From assembly GCA_017439615.1 (NCBI GenBank), contig JAFSIU010000137.1, positions 1-14,360 of the forward strand: DNA of 14,360 nucleotides, given 5' to 3'. Shown piece by piece: positions 1 through 6,106 of the stretch (position 1 is the first letter of the stretch; the number at the start of each line of letters is the position of its first letter). Both the position numbers and the translations under genes were made by a program. The notes under the pieces were generated by a model. That model did not search any database and had not been told where the DNA came from. It worked only from the letters and a program-made list of their open reading frames with translations. The stretch comes from Bacillota bacterium (GTDB taxonomy: Bacteria > Bacillota > Dehalobacteriia > UBA4068).

Positions 1-74
1 AATGCCGTTTCTTTTTGAATTTAAAAGAATTATATTATATTCGCCATCACCTGTTTTATTATTTTATTATAATT

Positions 75-103
75 ATTATAATATTTAAAAAGAGTATTTA
101 CAA
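75..103 (-). promoter_or_regulatory. Possible sigma-A promoter reading leftward out of the window
   Basis: On the minus strand TTGTAA (98-103) is followed after 17 nt by a perfect TATAAT (75-80). It would transcribe leftward toward a gene that lies outside the window. No start codon with an open frame is seen between it and position 1, so the leader would exceed about 65 nt. The stretch is very AT-rich and a chance match is quite possible. Confidence 0.3.
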
Positions 104-154
104 GAGCAGAAAGCAAATATTAAAATTAAGGAAAACATTACAAGTCGAAATTAG

Positions 155-184
155 GAATATCAAATCCTTTTTGCGTCCATAATA
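155..184 (+). promoter_or_regulatory. Sigma-G type forespore promoter of the spore protein gene
   Basis: GAATA (155-159), 18 nt, then CATAATA (178-184). This fits the sigma-G pattern known from Bacillus (GHATR, about 18 nt, CATWHTA) at every defined position. It lies 30 nt upstream of the start codon of an alpha/beta-type SASP, the classical sigma-G regulon member. The predicted transcript would start near 191 and carry the ribosome binding site at 201-208. Confidence 0.7.
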
Positions 185-214
185 GACCCACAAAGCAAAA
201 AGGAGGTGAAAATA

Positions 215-475
215 ATGAGCAGAAACAGCAATACTCCTGTTGTCAGCGCAGCTTCCGGTGCACTTGACAAGTTCAAAATGGAAGTAGCTAATGAATTGGG
301 TATCACCAACTATGACCAGATCGATAAGGGTCAGTTGTCTTCTCGTCAGAATGGTTATGTTGGCGGTAACATGACCAAGAAAATGGTTGCTTATGCTGAA
401 CAGGCTTTGGCACAGGGCCAGACCGCAGCTATCGGTAATGCTACTCCTACCGTTGCTTCTCCCACTTCCAAGTAA
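215..475 (+). CDS. Alpha/beta-type small acid-soluble spore protein
   Basis: This 86-residue protein coats DNA in the forespore, holding it in an A-like form that resists UV and heat, and is degraded at germination to supply amino acids. The conserved core is plain: KFKMEVANELGI at residues 19-30 and the DNA-binding block LSSRQNGYVGGNMTKKMV at 41-58. The cut site of the germination protease GPR fits E23-V24. The C-terminal tail (65-86) is rich in Ala and Thr. ATG at 215 is chosen because AGGAGGTG at 201-208 is its ribosome binding site; an in-frame GTG at 206 lies inside that site and cannot be the start. A sigma-G type promoter lies upstream and a strong terminator follows, so it is a monocistronic sporulation gene. 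Several paralogues usually exist per genome, so no specific ssp symbol is given. Confidence 0.95.
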   Translation: MSRNSNTPVVSAASGALDKFKMEVANELGITNYDQIDKGQLSSRQNGYVGGNMTKKMVAYAEQALAQGQTAAIGNATPTVASPTSK

Positions 476-486
476 GTGATGATAAT

Positions 487-514
487 AAAAAGCACTGCAA
501 AAGCAGTGCTTTTT
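487..514. terminator. Bidirectional Rho-independent terminator
   Basis: An 8-bp perfect stem AGCACTGC/GCAGTGCT (491-498 with 503-510) closes an AAAA loop. It is flanked by AAAA on the left and TTTT on the right, so it can act on both strands. It lies between the convergent spore protein gene and the alpha-oxoamine synthase gene, 11 nt after the stop of the former. Confidence 0.9.
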
Positions 515-534
515 AGTACATAGTATTAGCAGAA

Positions 535-1782
535 TCAAAGACAATTATGCTTTCTCATTACAGCTTCAAGATTATTGAGTGCATAATCAAGATGCTCTTT
601 TTCATGTGTTGCCATCAGTGAGAAGCGAATTCTTGCTAGACGGCGGGGAACAGCGGGATATTCCACAGGATTAACATAAATATTTCTCTCATGCAAATCG
701 CGGCAAAGCTCACGTACCTTGGCATTGTCTCCGACAATAACAGGGAAAATGGCAGTTTCAGCATTGCCCATATCAACTCCCATTGCCTCCAGACCGCTTC
801 TGAAATGACGGATATTATCCCAAAGCTTTTCTCGGAGCGCAGGTTCGTTTTCGATGACATCCAAAGCAGCGCCTATGGAAGCGAGAGCCTGTGGTGTGGG
901 GGCTGTTGAAAACATATAGCTTCTGGCAAAATAGTGCAGATATTCAATAATATTCTTACTGGAAGCGATAAACCCGCCGACAACGCCGATAGCTTTGGAA
1001 CAGGTGCCTGCCACAATATCAACCTTGCCTTCGACTCCGCAATGCTCGGGAGTTCCTCTGCCGTGAGCACCGATAACCCCTGTGGCATGCGCTTCATCAA
1101 CCATAACAAGAGCGCCGTATTTATGCGCGATATCGCAAATCTGATCAAGCTTTGCGATATCACCATCCATGGAATAAACGCCGTCAACAATAACAAGCTT
1201 TGTAACCTTGCGGTCGGCAAGTTTTTTGAGTGTGAATTCCAATGAACCCATATCATTATGTTTGAAGAATTTTGTTTCCTTGCCTGCGCAGCCATCAATG
1301 ATACTTGCATGAACGAGAAGATCAAGAATAGCGATACCCTTTTCTCCCAAAAGTGCTGCAATAGCTCCTGAATTAGAACCAAAGCCGGATGTGAAAATCA
1401 GCGCATCCTCACAGCCTTTGAACTTGGCTACCTTCTTTTCAACTTCTATCTGCAAATCTGTTGTGCCGCCCAGAAGCGGAACAGAACCTGCGCCTGCGCC
1501 ATATTTATCAAGTGCTGCATGACCTGCGGCAATGAGCTTCGGATGATGTGTAAGCTGCAGATAGTCATTGGAGGCAAAATAAAGCATTTCTCTCTCTTGG
1601 CCTGTATGCTCATCCTGTACTCTCATTACAGGTGTAGAACCGGAATTGCTGATGCGTCTGTAATTATGCAGCCTTTCCGCATTCAGTGCCTGGCGGAATT
1701 GCATAAAATCAGCAGCCAGCTCTGTGATATTGACTTCGCCTTTATTCTGAAAATCTGCCAGACACAAATTTTTGAAATCCAT
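535..1782 (-). CDS. Alpha-oxoamine synthase (PLP-dependent; serine palmitoyltransferase / glycine C-acetyltransferase type)
   Basis: This 415-residue enzyme belongs to fold-type I, the alpha-oxoamine synthase family, which condenses an amino acid with an acyl-CoA or acyl-ACP with loss of CO2. Visible hallmarks are SNDYLQL (71-77), the PLP-stacking histidine H158 in VHAS, HNDM (175-178), DGVYSMDGD (200-208), the cofactor aspartate and histidine in DEAH (229-232), and the Schiff-base lysine K263 in GTCSKA. The C-terminal IRFSLMATH block resembles bacterial serine palmitoyltransferases as I remember them. The usual GSR-type motif reads GSVPLLGGT here, so the arginine common in that family is replaced. 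About 25 extra N-terminal residues precede the core. No biotin, threonine or sphingolipid gene is adjacent, so the substrate (Ser, Gly or Ala with a short or long acyl thioester) stays open. The start has a good site, AGGAGAGG. The gene appears monocistronic. Confidence 0.88.
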   Translation of the reverse strand: MDFKNLCLADFQNKGEVNITELAADFMQFRQALNAERLHNYRRISNSGSTPVMRVQDEHTGQEREMLYFASNDYLQLTHHPKLIAAGHAALDKYGAGAGSVPLLGGTTDLQIEVEKKVAKFKGCEDALIFTSGFGSNSGAIAALLGEKGIAILDLLVHASIIDGCAGKETKFFKHNDMGSLEFTLKKLADRKVTKLVIVDGVYSMDGDIAKLDQICDIAHKYGALVMVDEAHATGVIGAHGRGTPEHCGVEGKVDIVAGTCSKAIGVVGGFIASSKNIIEYLHYFARSYMFSTAPTPQALASIGAALDVIENEPALREKLWDNIRHFRSGLEAMGVDMGNAETAIFPVIVGDNAKVRELCRDLHERNIYVNPVEYPAVPRRLARIRFSLMATHEKEHLDYALNNLEAVMRKHNCL

Positions 1783-1834
1783 AAAAAATAACCTCTCCTT
1801 TGGATATGAGAAACTGATTGCTTGTAACCTATTA

Positions 1835-1863
1835 ATTATACAATATATATTTTATATTGGCAA
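1835..1863 (-). promoter_or_regulatory. Sigma-A promoter of the alpha-oxoamine synthase gene
   Basis: On the minus strand TTGCCA (1858-1863), 17 nt, then a perfect TATAAT (1835-1840). It predicts a transcript start near 1828 and a leader of about 45 nt before the ATG at 1782. Its -35 box overlaps the -35 of the divergent tRNA promoter by five bases. Confidence 0.65.
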
Positions 1864-1885
1864 AGAAAACTTTTTGTGTTATTAT
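1857..1885 (+). promoter_or_regulatory. Candidate promoter of the tRNA-Leu gene
   Basis: TTGGCA (1857-1862), 17 nt, then TATTAT (1880-1885), predicting a start near 1892 and a 5' leader of about 36 nt to be removed by RNase P. No better placed pair was found between here and the tRNA. The near-palindrome TTGGCAA serves as -35 for both directions. Confidence 0.45.
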
Positions 1886-1927
1886 ATTTATCGTTGGTGT
1901 TGTATTTTTAGCTTTTATATGTTTTAT

Positions 1928-2010
1928 GCGGATGTGGCGGAACTGGCAGACGCACCAGACTTAGGATCTGGCGGGAAACCATGCAGGTTCGATTCCTGTC
2001 ATCCGCACCA
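1928..2010 (+). tRNA. tRNA-Leu (anticodon UAG)
   Basis: A complete cloverleaf can be drawn. The acceptor stem GCGGATG (1928-1934) pairs with CATCCGC (2000-2006). The anticodon stem CCAGA/TCTGG (1955-1959, 1967-1971) closes a seven-base loop with TAG at 1962-1964. A variable arm of about 11 nt (1972-1982) fits class II tRNA-Leu. The T arm at 1983-1999 has the loop TTCGATT. Discriminator A2007 and the CCA end (2008-2010) are encoded. It decodes CUA and, by wobble, other CUN leucine codons. It is a single tRNA with its own terminator, not part of a cluster. Confidence 0.96.
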
Positions 2011-2045
2011 AAATCTCACAGTATAATTATTGCTGTGAGATTTTT
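2011..2045 (+). terminator. Rho-independent terminator of the tRNA-Leu gene
   Basis: An 11-bp perfect stem AAATCTCACAG (2011-2021) with CTGTGAGATTT (2033-2043) closes an 11-nt AT-rich loop and is followed by a T run. It starts directly after the CCA end, so the primary transcript has almost no 3' trailer. Confidence 0.88.
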
Positions 2046-2080
2046 CATTATAATTTATCTGCCTTCAAGGACAAATATCC

Positions 2081-2109
2081 TTGCACTTTTGAAAAAGCTG
2101 TGCAATAAT
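2081..2109 (+). promoter_or_regulatory. Candidate promoter of the mscS-LRR operon
   Basis: TTGCAC (2081-2086), 17 nt, then AATAAT (2104-2109), about 50 nt before the mscS-like start. The -35 hexamer is also one arm of a dyad TTGCAC/GTGCAA (2081-2086 and 2100-2105) that spans the spacer and touches the -10, a possible operator. Another dyad, CAAGGA/TCCTTG (2066-2071 and 2078-2083), lies just upstream. The match is moderate and by eye. Confidence 0.35.
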
Positions 2110-2160
2110 GAAAATATAGTATTATGTGCTTACCTAATATTTAATAGAATAGGAGGGCTT

Positions 2161-3057
2161 ATGATGAACAAACAAGCTTTAAAAAGAATTCTAACAGCGG
2201 TGTTTGCCGCTGTTGCGCTTGCGGCCATTATTCTGATTTCCAAAAAAACAGAATTATTTGCCGGTCTGGAAGATGTGCAAAACGGAATCGAAATCAATGG
2301 CGCTGTTATTCTTAATTTAGTGCTTGCCATTGCACTGATTGTGCTGATCAGTAATATTATCCTGCTTATACTCGGCTTATTCAAAAGCAAAAGCGGCCGT
2401 ATAGGCACATTGGCGGCAGTCGGCTCAAGCCTTGTAAATTATACTTCTGCGCTTATAGCATTTTGTTGGTGTTTGTCAATCATAGGCGTTAATGTCAGCA
2501 CGATATTCGCAGGCGTAGGAATTCTCGCCTTGATAATCGGCTTCGGCGCAGAGAGCCTCGTGGCAGATTTGGTGACAGGCGTATTTATATTATTTGAGAA
2601 TCAATATAATGTTGGCGATATTATTGAAATTGACGGCTTCAGGGGTACGGTGAAGGAGATTGGTATCCGTACCATAAGCCTTGAGGATATCGGCGGCAAT
2701 ATCAAAATTATCAATAACTCCGAATTAAAAAATATTATCAATCGCTCCAATCAGCGCTCCGTTACTGTTTGTGATGTAAGTGTCAGCTATGAAACCGATT
2801 TGGAAAAGCTTGAGGAAAAGCTGGTTGAAATTCTGCCGGAGATCAAGAAAAAGCATTCGGATATTTTTGTTGACCGTGTAGAATATGTCGGAGTGGAGGA
2901 ATTGTCTGATTCCGGAGTTGTGCTGCGAATTATTGCAGATGTGGCTGAAGAAAATATTTTTAACGGCAGAAGATTATTGAATAAAGAAATCAAGATTATG
3001 TTTGATAAGGCAGGCATCATTATACCGTATCCTCAGCTTGATGTGCATACAAAATAG
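2161..3057 (+). CDS. Small-conductance mechanosensitive channel, MscS family
   Basis: This 298-residue integral membrane protein of the cytoplasmic membrane opens under membrane tension to release solutes on hypo-osmotic shock. Likely membrane segments lie at about residues 8-27, 47-73, 88-108 and 112-145. The last is the pore-lining MscS helix with the Gly/Ala pattern GVGILALIIGFGAESLVADL, followed by the beta domain FENQYNVGDIIEIDGFRGTVKEIGIRT (145-171) and the alpha/beta cage domain to the C-terminus. The length is typical of compact Gram-positive MscS/YkuT-type channels. The frame stays open upstream through the tRNA, but AGGAGGG at 2151-2157 marks the true start at ATG 2161 or the adjacent ATG 2164. 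A leucine-rich repeat gene follows after 16 nt and is probably co-transcribed. Confidence 0.93.
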   Translation: MMNKQALKRILTAVFAAVALAAIILISKKTELFAGLEDVQNGIEINGAVILNLVLAIALIVLISNIILLILGLFKSKSGRIGTLAAVGSSLVNYTSALIAFCWCLSIIGVNVSTIFAGVGILALIIGFGAESLVADLVTGVFILFENQYNVGDIIEIDGFRGTVKEIGIRTISLEDIGGNIKIINNSELKNIINRSNQRSVTVCDVSVSYETDLEKLEEKLVEILPEIKKKHSDIFVDRVEYVGVEELSDSGVVLRIIADVAEENIFNGRRLLNKEIKIMFDKAGIIIPYPQLDVHTK

Positions 3058-3073
3058 CATATGGTGATTTCTT

Positions 3074-4162
3074 ATGAAAAAAGAATATGCAAATTCGATA
3101 AAAGAATACAGAAGCTTTACCGAGTCAATGCCAAAAGAAAATATCAGCCTGCCCAAGGAATATTTTGAAACCGGGGCTGAAGTATATCGGCAGACCGCCG
3201 AATTTTCAGGCTTGACTCATGGCGAATTGAAGGACGATAGGCAAAAAGCTTCCGCTCAGCGCAGCATCAAGCATCATAAAAAGCTGCGTAAAATGGTATA
3301 TGCCTTTGCTGCGGCTTGCAGCGTTTTGGTAATTTCTCAAACACTTATTCCGCTTGATGCCATTTCGCAGGATGCACAACCAAGCAATTTACAGACTATT
3401 GTGATAAGCGCCGAGGGTAAGATTACCAGAGAATTCGTAAATTCACAGATGAGCCAATATGAGCTTCAGGAGGAATATAAAATCATTGTGCAGGGCAATG
3501 TAACAGAAATCGGCGAAAGCGCCTTTGAGGATTGCGATAATCTTTATTCGGTTGAATTGCCTGATACGGTAAGCCGCATCGGTAAATATGCTTTTTTGAA
3601 CTGTGAGAAATTAGTAAGTGCCGATTTGCCCGATGCAAAGCTTTATGTGTGCAATAATGCCTTTACCAATTGCTATAATCTTGTCTTTGAAAGCATAGAT
3701 ACGGCTAAAATTGAGGCTGAGGGGCATGCTTTTGCAAATACCACAGTTAAAAATCTTATTATAAGCGAGTCTGCTGTTTGTCGGTATAAGGATCCGTATT
3801 TGGGTGTAACTGTTGAAAATATTGTGTTTGAAGAAGGAATCACGCGTATTCCCGACAGTATTTTGTCAAGCACTCACGGCTATAGCTCATTGACTCTGCC
3901 CGAAACCGTAAAGGTGATCGGGAATGGAGTTTTCTCCGGCTGTAATGAGCTGAAAAGTATTATATTGCCCGATGGCCTTACAACTATTATGGAGGGAGCA
4001 TTTTATAGCTGCAGCAGCTTAGAGGAGGTTTTTATACCTGACGATGCAGAAATCGGACACCATGCATTCGGATATTGCACTAATGTTCTTCTTTCGGTAA
4101 AGGAAGGCTCGCAGGCTATGGAATATGCCCAAAAAGAAAATATTCCCTATATTGCTCGCTGA
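3074..4162 (+). CDS. Membrane-anchored BspA-like leucine-rich repeat protein
   Basis: This 362-residue protein has three visible parts. Residues 1-73 are a charged, presumably cytoplasmic region ending in a basic stretch (KHHKKLRK, 67-74). Residues about 74-94 form one hydrophobic membrane segment. From about 135 to 345 run degenerate BspA/TpLRR (LRR_5) repeats of the form IGxxAFxxCxxLxxVxLPxx, best seen at 146-165, 169-186 and 282-325. Positive-inside logic puts the repeats outside the cell. LRR_5 domains are binding surfaces in many gut Firmicutes and Bacteroidetes proteins; the partner here is unknown. The internal membrane segment is not a cleaved signal peptide because 73 residues precede it. 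The ribosome binding site is weak (GGTGAT, 3063-3068). It follows the mscS-like gene by 16 nt and ends at a terminator. Confidence 0.85.
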   Translation: MKKEYANSIKEYRSFTESMPKENISLPKEYFETGAEVYRQTAEFSGLTHGELKDDRQKASAQRSIKHHKKLRKMVYAFAAACSVLVISQTLIPLDAISQDAQPSNLQTIVISAEGKITREFVNSQMSQYELQEEYKIIVQGNVTEIGESAFEDCDNLYSVELPDTVSRIGKYAFLNCEKLVSADLPDAKLYVCNNAFTNCYNLVFESIDTAKIEAEGHAFANTTVKNLIISESAVCRYKDPYLGVTVENIVFEEGITRIPDSILSSTHGYSSLTLPETVKVIGNGVFSGCNELKSIILPDGLTTIMEGAFYSCSSLEEVFIPDDAEIGHHAFGYCTNVLLSVKEGSQAMEYAQKENIPYIAR

Positions 4163-4186
4163 AAACCGCATAATTTAATAAGCTTC

Positions 4187-4222
4187 AAATCCCATAGCAG
4201 TTCCCAGATTGCTATGGGATTT
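4187..4222 (+). terminator. Rho-independent terminator after the LRR gene
   Basis: A 13-bp perfect stem AAATCCCATAGCA (4187-4199) with TGCTATGGGATTT (4210-4222) closes a 10-nt loop and is followed by an AT-rich tail rather than a clean T run. It lies 25 nt after the stop of the LRR gene and closes the mscS-LRR unit. Confidence 0.8.
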
Positions 4223-4263
4223 ATTATATTTGCCAAAGCTTTTGCTTGCCGAATATCTTTTTA

Positions 4264-4272
4264 TGTTATAAA
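4264..4272 (+). promoter_or_regulatory. Candidate extended -10 promoter of the permease gene
   Basis: TGT followed by TATAAA (4264-4272) has the TGn extended -10 form. Possible -35 boxes TTGCTT (4242-4247) and TTGCCG (4246-4251) have spacings of 19 and 15 nt, neither ideal. The predicted transcript starts near 4279, about 50 nt before the proposed start codon. Confidence 0.35.
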
Positions 4273-4330
4273 ATGATTAAGGTCAAAATGCAGAGTATTT
4301 TGCAGCTTTTTGTTATGGAGTAGAAAACCC

Positions 4331-5437
4331 GTGATTATTAGAATTATCAAAGAAGAAGCAGTACTTTTGATAGCCGCACTATGTGCGGCTATTTCCTGTA
4401 TTTTTGTGCCGTTTGATGCACAGTATGCCGATTATATTGATTGGGGCGTAATTGTTGAGCTATTTTGTTTGATGGCAGTTGTCTGCGGAATGCGTGAATG
4501 CGGGCTTTTGGAATGGTTGGCTCAGCACATGCTGCAGGGGAGAAAAACACAGAAATCAGTTGTTCTCATTCTTGTAATAATGACATTTTTTATTTCCATG
4601 TTTGTTACCAATGATGTTGCTCTGATTGCTTTTGTGCCCTTCAGCTTTTTAGTATTGAAGCTGATGAATGCTGAGGATTTGTTGATAAAAACTATTGTTC
4701 TTCAGACCATTGCTGCAAATCTCGGCAGTATGGCAACTCCTGTTGGAAATCCGCAGAATCTTTTTCTTTATGCCCATTTCACAATGAGCACGGCTGATTT
4801 TTTTGGCATTATGCTGCCATTGAGTGTATTAAGCCTGTTCCTGCTTGTTGTTTGCTGTGTGTGCTGCAAGAATAAGCAGGTGAAGATACAATTTGGCGAA
4901 AAAGCTCATCTCACTCATATTCCACAGCTTTATGCCAATATCTTTTTATTCTTATTATGTCTTTTGACTGTTTTTCGCTTAATGCCTTATGATGCGCTGC
5001 TGCTGATCGTTTTGTTTTGGTTTTTGTTTTTTGAAAGGCATTTGCTTTTGAAAGTGGATTATGCTTTGCTTCTGACTTTCATTTGCTTTTTTGTCCTGTC
5101 CGGTAATCTTAGCCGCATACCTCAGGTTTATGATATGCTTGCTGCTATGCTTGATAAAAGCACATTATTATGCTCTGCAGCAGCCAGTCAATTCATAAGC
5201 AATGTGCCTGCTGCAGTACTCCTTGCCGATATGACTTCCGATTGGCAGGGTTTACTTGCCGGTGTGAATATAGGCGGTCTGGGAACGCCTGTCGCTTCAT
5301 TGGCTTCTCTTATTTCTCTTAAGTTTTATTTGCATCATCACTCTGCCAAGCCGAAGCAATATCTGTTTTGGTTCAGTCTGGCAAACCTGATAGGCTTACT
5401 GATTTTGCTTCTGTTTGCGAAATTCTGTATAATATAA
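4331..5437 (+). CDS. ArsB/NhaD/SLC13-type anion permease (YbiR-like)
   Basis: This 368-residue polytopic membrane protein belongs to the ion transporter superfamily that includes ArsB, NhaD, CitMHS and the SLC13 sodium:dicarboxylate/sulfate carriers. About ten hydrophobic segments are visible. The two inverted-repeat signatures are present: FVTNDVALIAFVP (91-103) with ATPVGNPQN (135-143), and SQFISNVPAAVLL (286-298) with GGLGTPVASLASLISLKFY (315-333). These form the substrate and cation site in the family. The closest match from memory is the uncharacterised YbiR group rather than true arsenite pumps, and no ars genes are nearby, so the substrate is unknown. The start is uncertain: GTG 4331 is preferred because GGAG (4317-4320) lies 10 nt upstream, while TTG 4310 in the same frame has no visible site. 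The gene stands alone and is convergent with tspO. Confidence 0.85.
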   Translation: MIIRIIKEEAVLLIAALCAAISCIFVPFDAQYADYIDWGVIVELFCLMAVVCGMRECGLLEWLAQHMLQGRKTQKSVVLILVIMTFFISMFVTNDVALIAFVPFSFLVLKLMNAEDLLIKTIVLQTIAANLGSMATPVGNPQNLFLYAHFTMSTADFFGIMLPLSVLSLFLLVVCCVCCKNKQVKIQFGEKAHLTHIPQLYANIFLFLLCLLTVFRLMPYDALLLIVLFWFLFFERHLLLKVDYALLLTFICFFVLSGNLSRIPQVYDMLAAMLDKSTLLCSAAASQFISNVPAAVLLADMTSDWQGLLAGVNIGGLGTPVASLASLISLKFYLHHHSAKPKQYLFWFSLANLIGLLILLLFAKFCII

Positions 5438-5469
5438 AAAGAATCCCGTGTGTGATGCGGGATTCTTTT
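5437..5469. terminator. Bidirectional terminator between the permease and TspO genes
   Basis: A 12-bp stem AAAAGAATCCCG (5437-5448) with CGGGATTCTTTT (5458-5469) closes a 9-nt loop. A and T runs on the two sides let it work on both strands. It starts within the permease stop codon and ends within the stop codon of the convergent tspO gene, leaving no spare sequence between them. Confidence 0.9.
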
Positions 5470-5926
5470 ATTTGTTCAATAAGAAAATACCGAAATTGAG
5501 ATATGCTGCAAAACAGCACCAAAGCAAATAAGGTATCATCAGATATGCAGCTTTTTTATTAATACTGCCAAAGCTTTTTATTGTGAGAATAATCAGGAGA
5601 ATCAGTGCTGTCAGCCAGAAGAATGCGAGCAGATATTGCTGCAGATTGAAGAAAATAATAGTCCAGAAGAAATTGAAAATCAGCTGAATGCTGTATACCC
5701 ACAGTGCACGGTTTTTCTGAGCCTGAGATGCCTTTGATTTTGTAACAAGATATGCCGCAATGCCCATAAGAACGTAAAGTATTGACCAAACAACAGGGAA
5801 AAGCCAGCCTGGAGGTGAGAGCGGCGGCTGATTCAGTGAGCTGAAAGCCTGCATACTGTCTTTGGTGAGAAGTGCCGATAATCCGCCTGTTGCCAAAGGT
5901 ATGAAAATATTGATAAACAGTTTCAT
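5468..5926 (-). CDS. tspO: TspO/MBR family translocator protein (tryptophan-rich sensory protein)
   Basis: This 152-residue, five-helix membrane protein has the length usual for bacterial TspO. Known members bind porphyrins and, in animals, cholesterol, and modulate tetrapyrrole or stress responses; a precise reaction is not settled. The family signature is clear: PPLSPPGWLFPVVWSILYVLMGIAAYLV (34-61), ALWVYSIQLIFNFFWTIIFF (74-93) and PYLLWCCFAAYLNFGIFLLN (132-151), with aromatic residues W41, W47, W76 and W88. The frame is open 18 codons further upstream, but ATG 5926 is chosen because AAAGGAGTG lies just before it and the likely promoter (5952-5980) overlaps the longer reading. No heme or pigment gene is adjacent. 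The gene is monocistronic. Confidence 0.93.
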   Translation of the reverse strand: MKLFINIFIPLATGGLSALLTKDSMQAFSSLNQPPLSPPGWLFPVVWSILYVLMGIAAYLVTKSKASQAQKNRALWVYSIQLIFNFFWTIIFFNLQQYLLAFFWLTALILLIILTIKSFGSINKKAAYLMIPYLLWCCFAAYLNFGIFLLNK

Positions 5927-5950
5927 TTTATCACTCCTTTCGAGTAATTT

Positions 5951-5980
5951 TATGATATTGTCATAAGTTCTATTCAACAA
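5951..5980 (-). promoter_or_regulatory. Candidate tspO promoter with overlapping dyad
   Basis: On the minus strand TTGTTG (5975-5980), 17 nt, then TATCAT (5952-5957), giving a predicted start near 5945. A 15-bp imperfect palindrome TATGATA-T-TGTCATA (5951-5965) covers the -10 and could be a repressor site. The predicted start lies downstream of the upstream in-frame ATG at 5980, which supports the shorter TspO. Confidence 0.45.
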
Positions 5981-6055
5981 AATGTTTTTATTTTTATGCT
6001 TGGAAAATCTGAGTGGATGGAGTAAACTATGATGAAAAACTTATGTGGAACATAA

Positions 6056-6085
6056 TTGATTAAAAATCTGTCAATAGGATATAAA
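6056..6085 (+). promoter_or_regulatory. Candidate promoter of the lipoprotein-Ldh2 operon
   Basis: TTGATT (6056-6061), 18 nt, then TATAAA (6080-6085), predicting a start near 6092, just before the ribosome binding site AAAGGAG (6092-6098). If the start is that close the leader is very short, so the true start may lie a few bases away. An in-frame ATT-initiated extension of the lipoprotein (from 6056) overlaps this promoter and is not used. Confidence 0.4.
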
Positions 6086-6106
6086 TCATATAAAGGAGCT
6101 GTTTAT

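Noticed and set aside
206..214. GTG start three codons upstream of the SASP ATG
   Set aside because: The GTG lies within the AGGAGGTG ribosome binding site, so it cannot be the initiation codon for the same site.
535..1782. Calling this gene bioF or kbl outright
   Set aside because: Family members share the catalytic residues and no bio or tdh gene is adjacent; the C-terminus looks closer to SPT. A symbol would overstate the evidence.
1772..2026. Plus-strand open frame of 84 codons covering the tRNA
   Set aside because: It runs through a complete tRNA-Leu gene, has no good ribosome binding site and its translation resembles no protein.
1981..2160. N-terminal extension of the MscS-like protein
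   Set aside because: It would begin inside the tRNA and read through its terminator; AGGAGGG at 2151-2157 marks the real start.
4331..5437. Arsenite efflux pump ArsB
   Set aside because: The fold signatures fit the superfamily, but no arsR, arsC or arsA is nearby and the sequence resembles the uncharacterised YbiR group more.
5927..5980. Longer TspO starting at the ATG at 5980
   Set aside because: The added 18 residues overlap the likely promoter and lack a ribosome binding site, while ATG 5926 has AAAGGAGTG.
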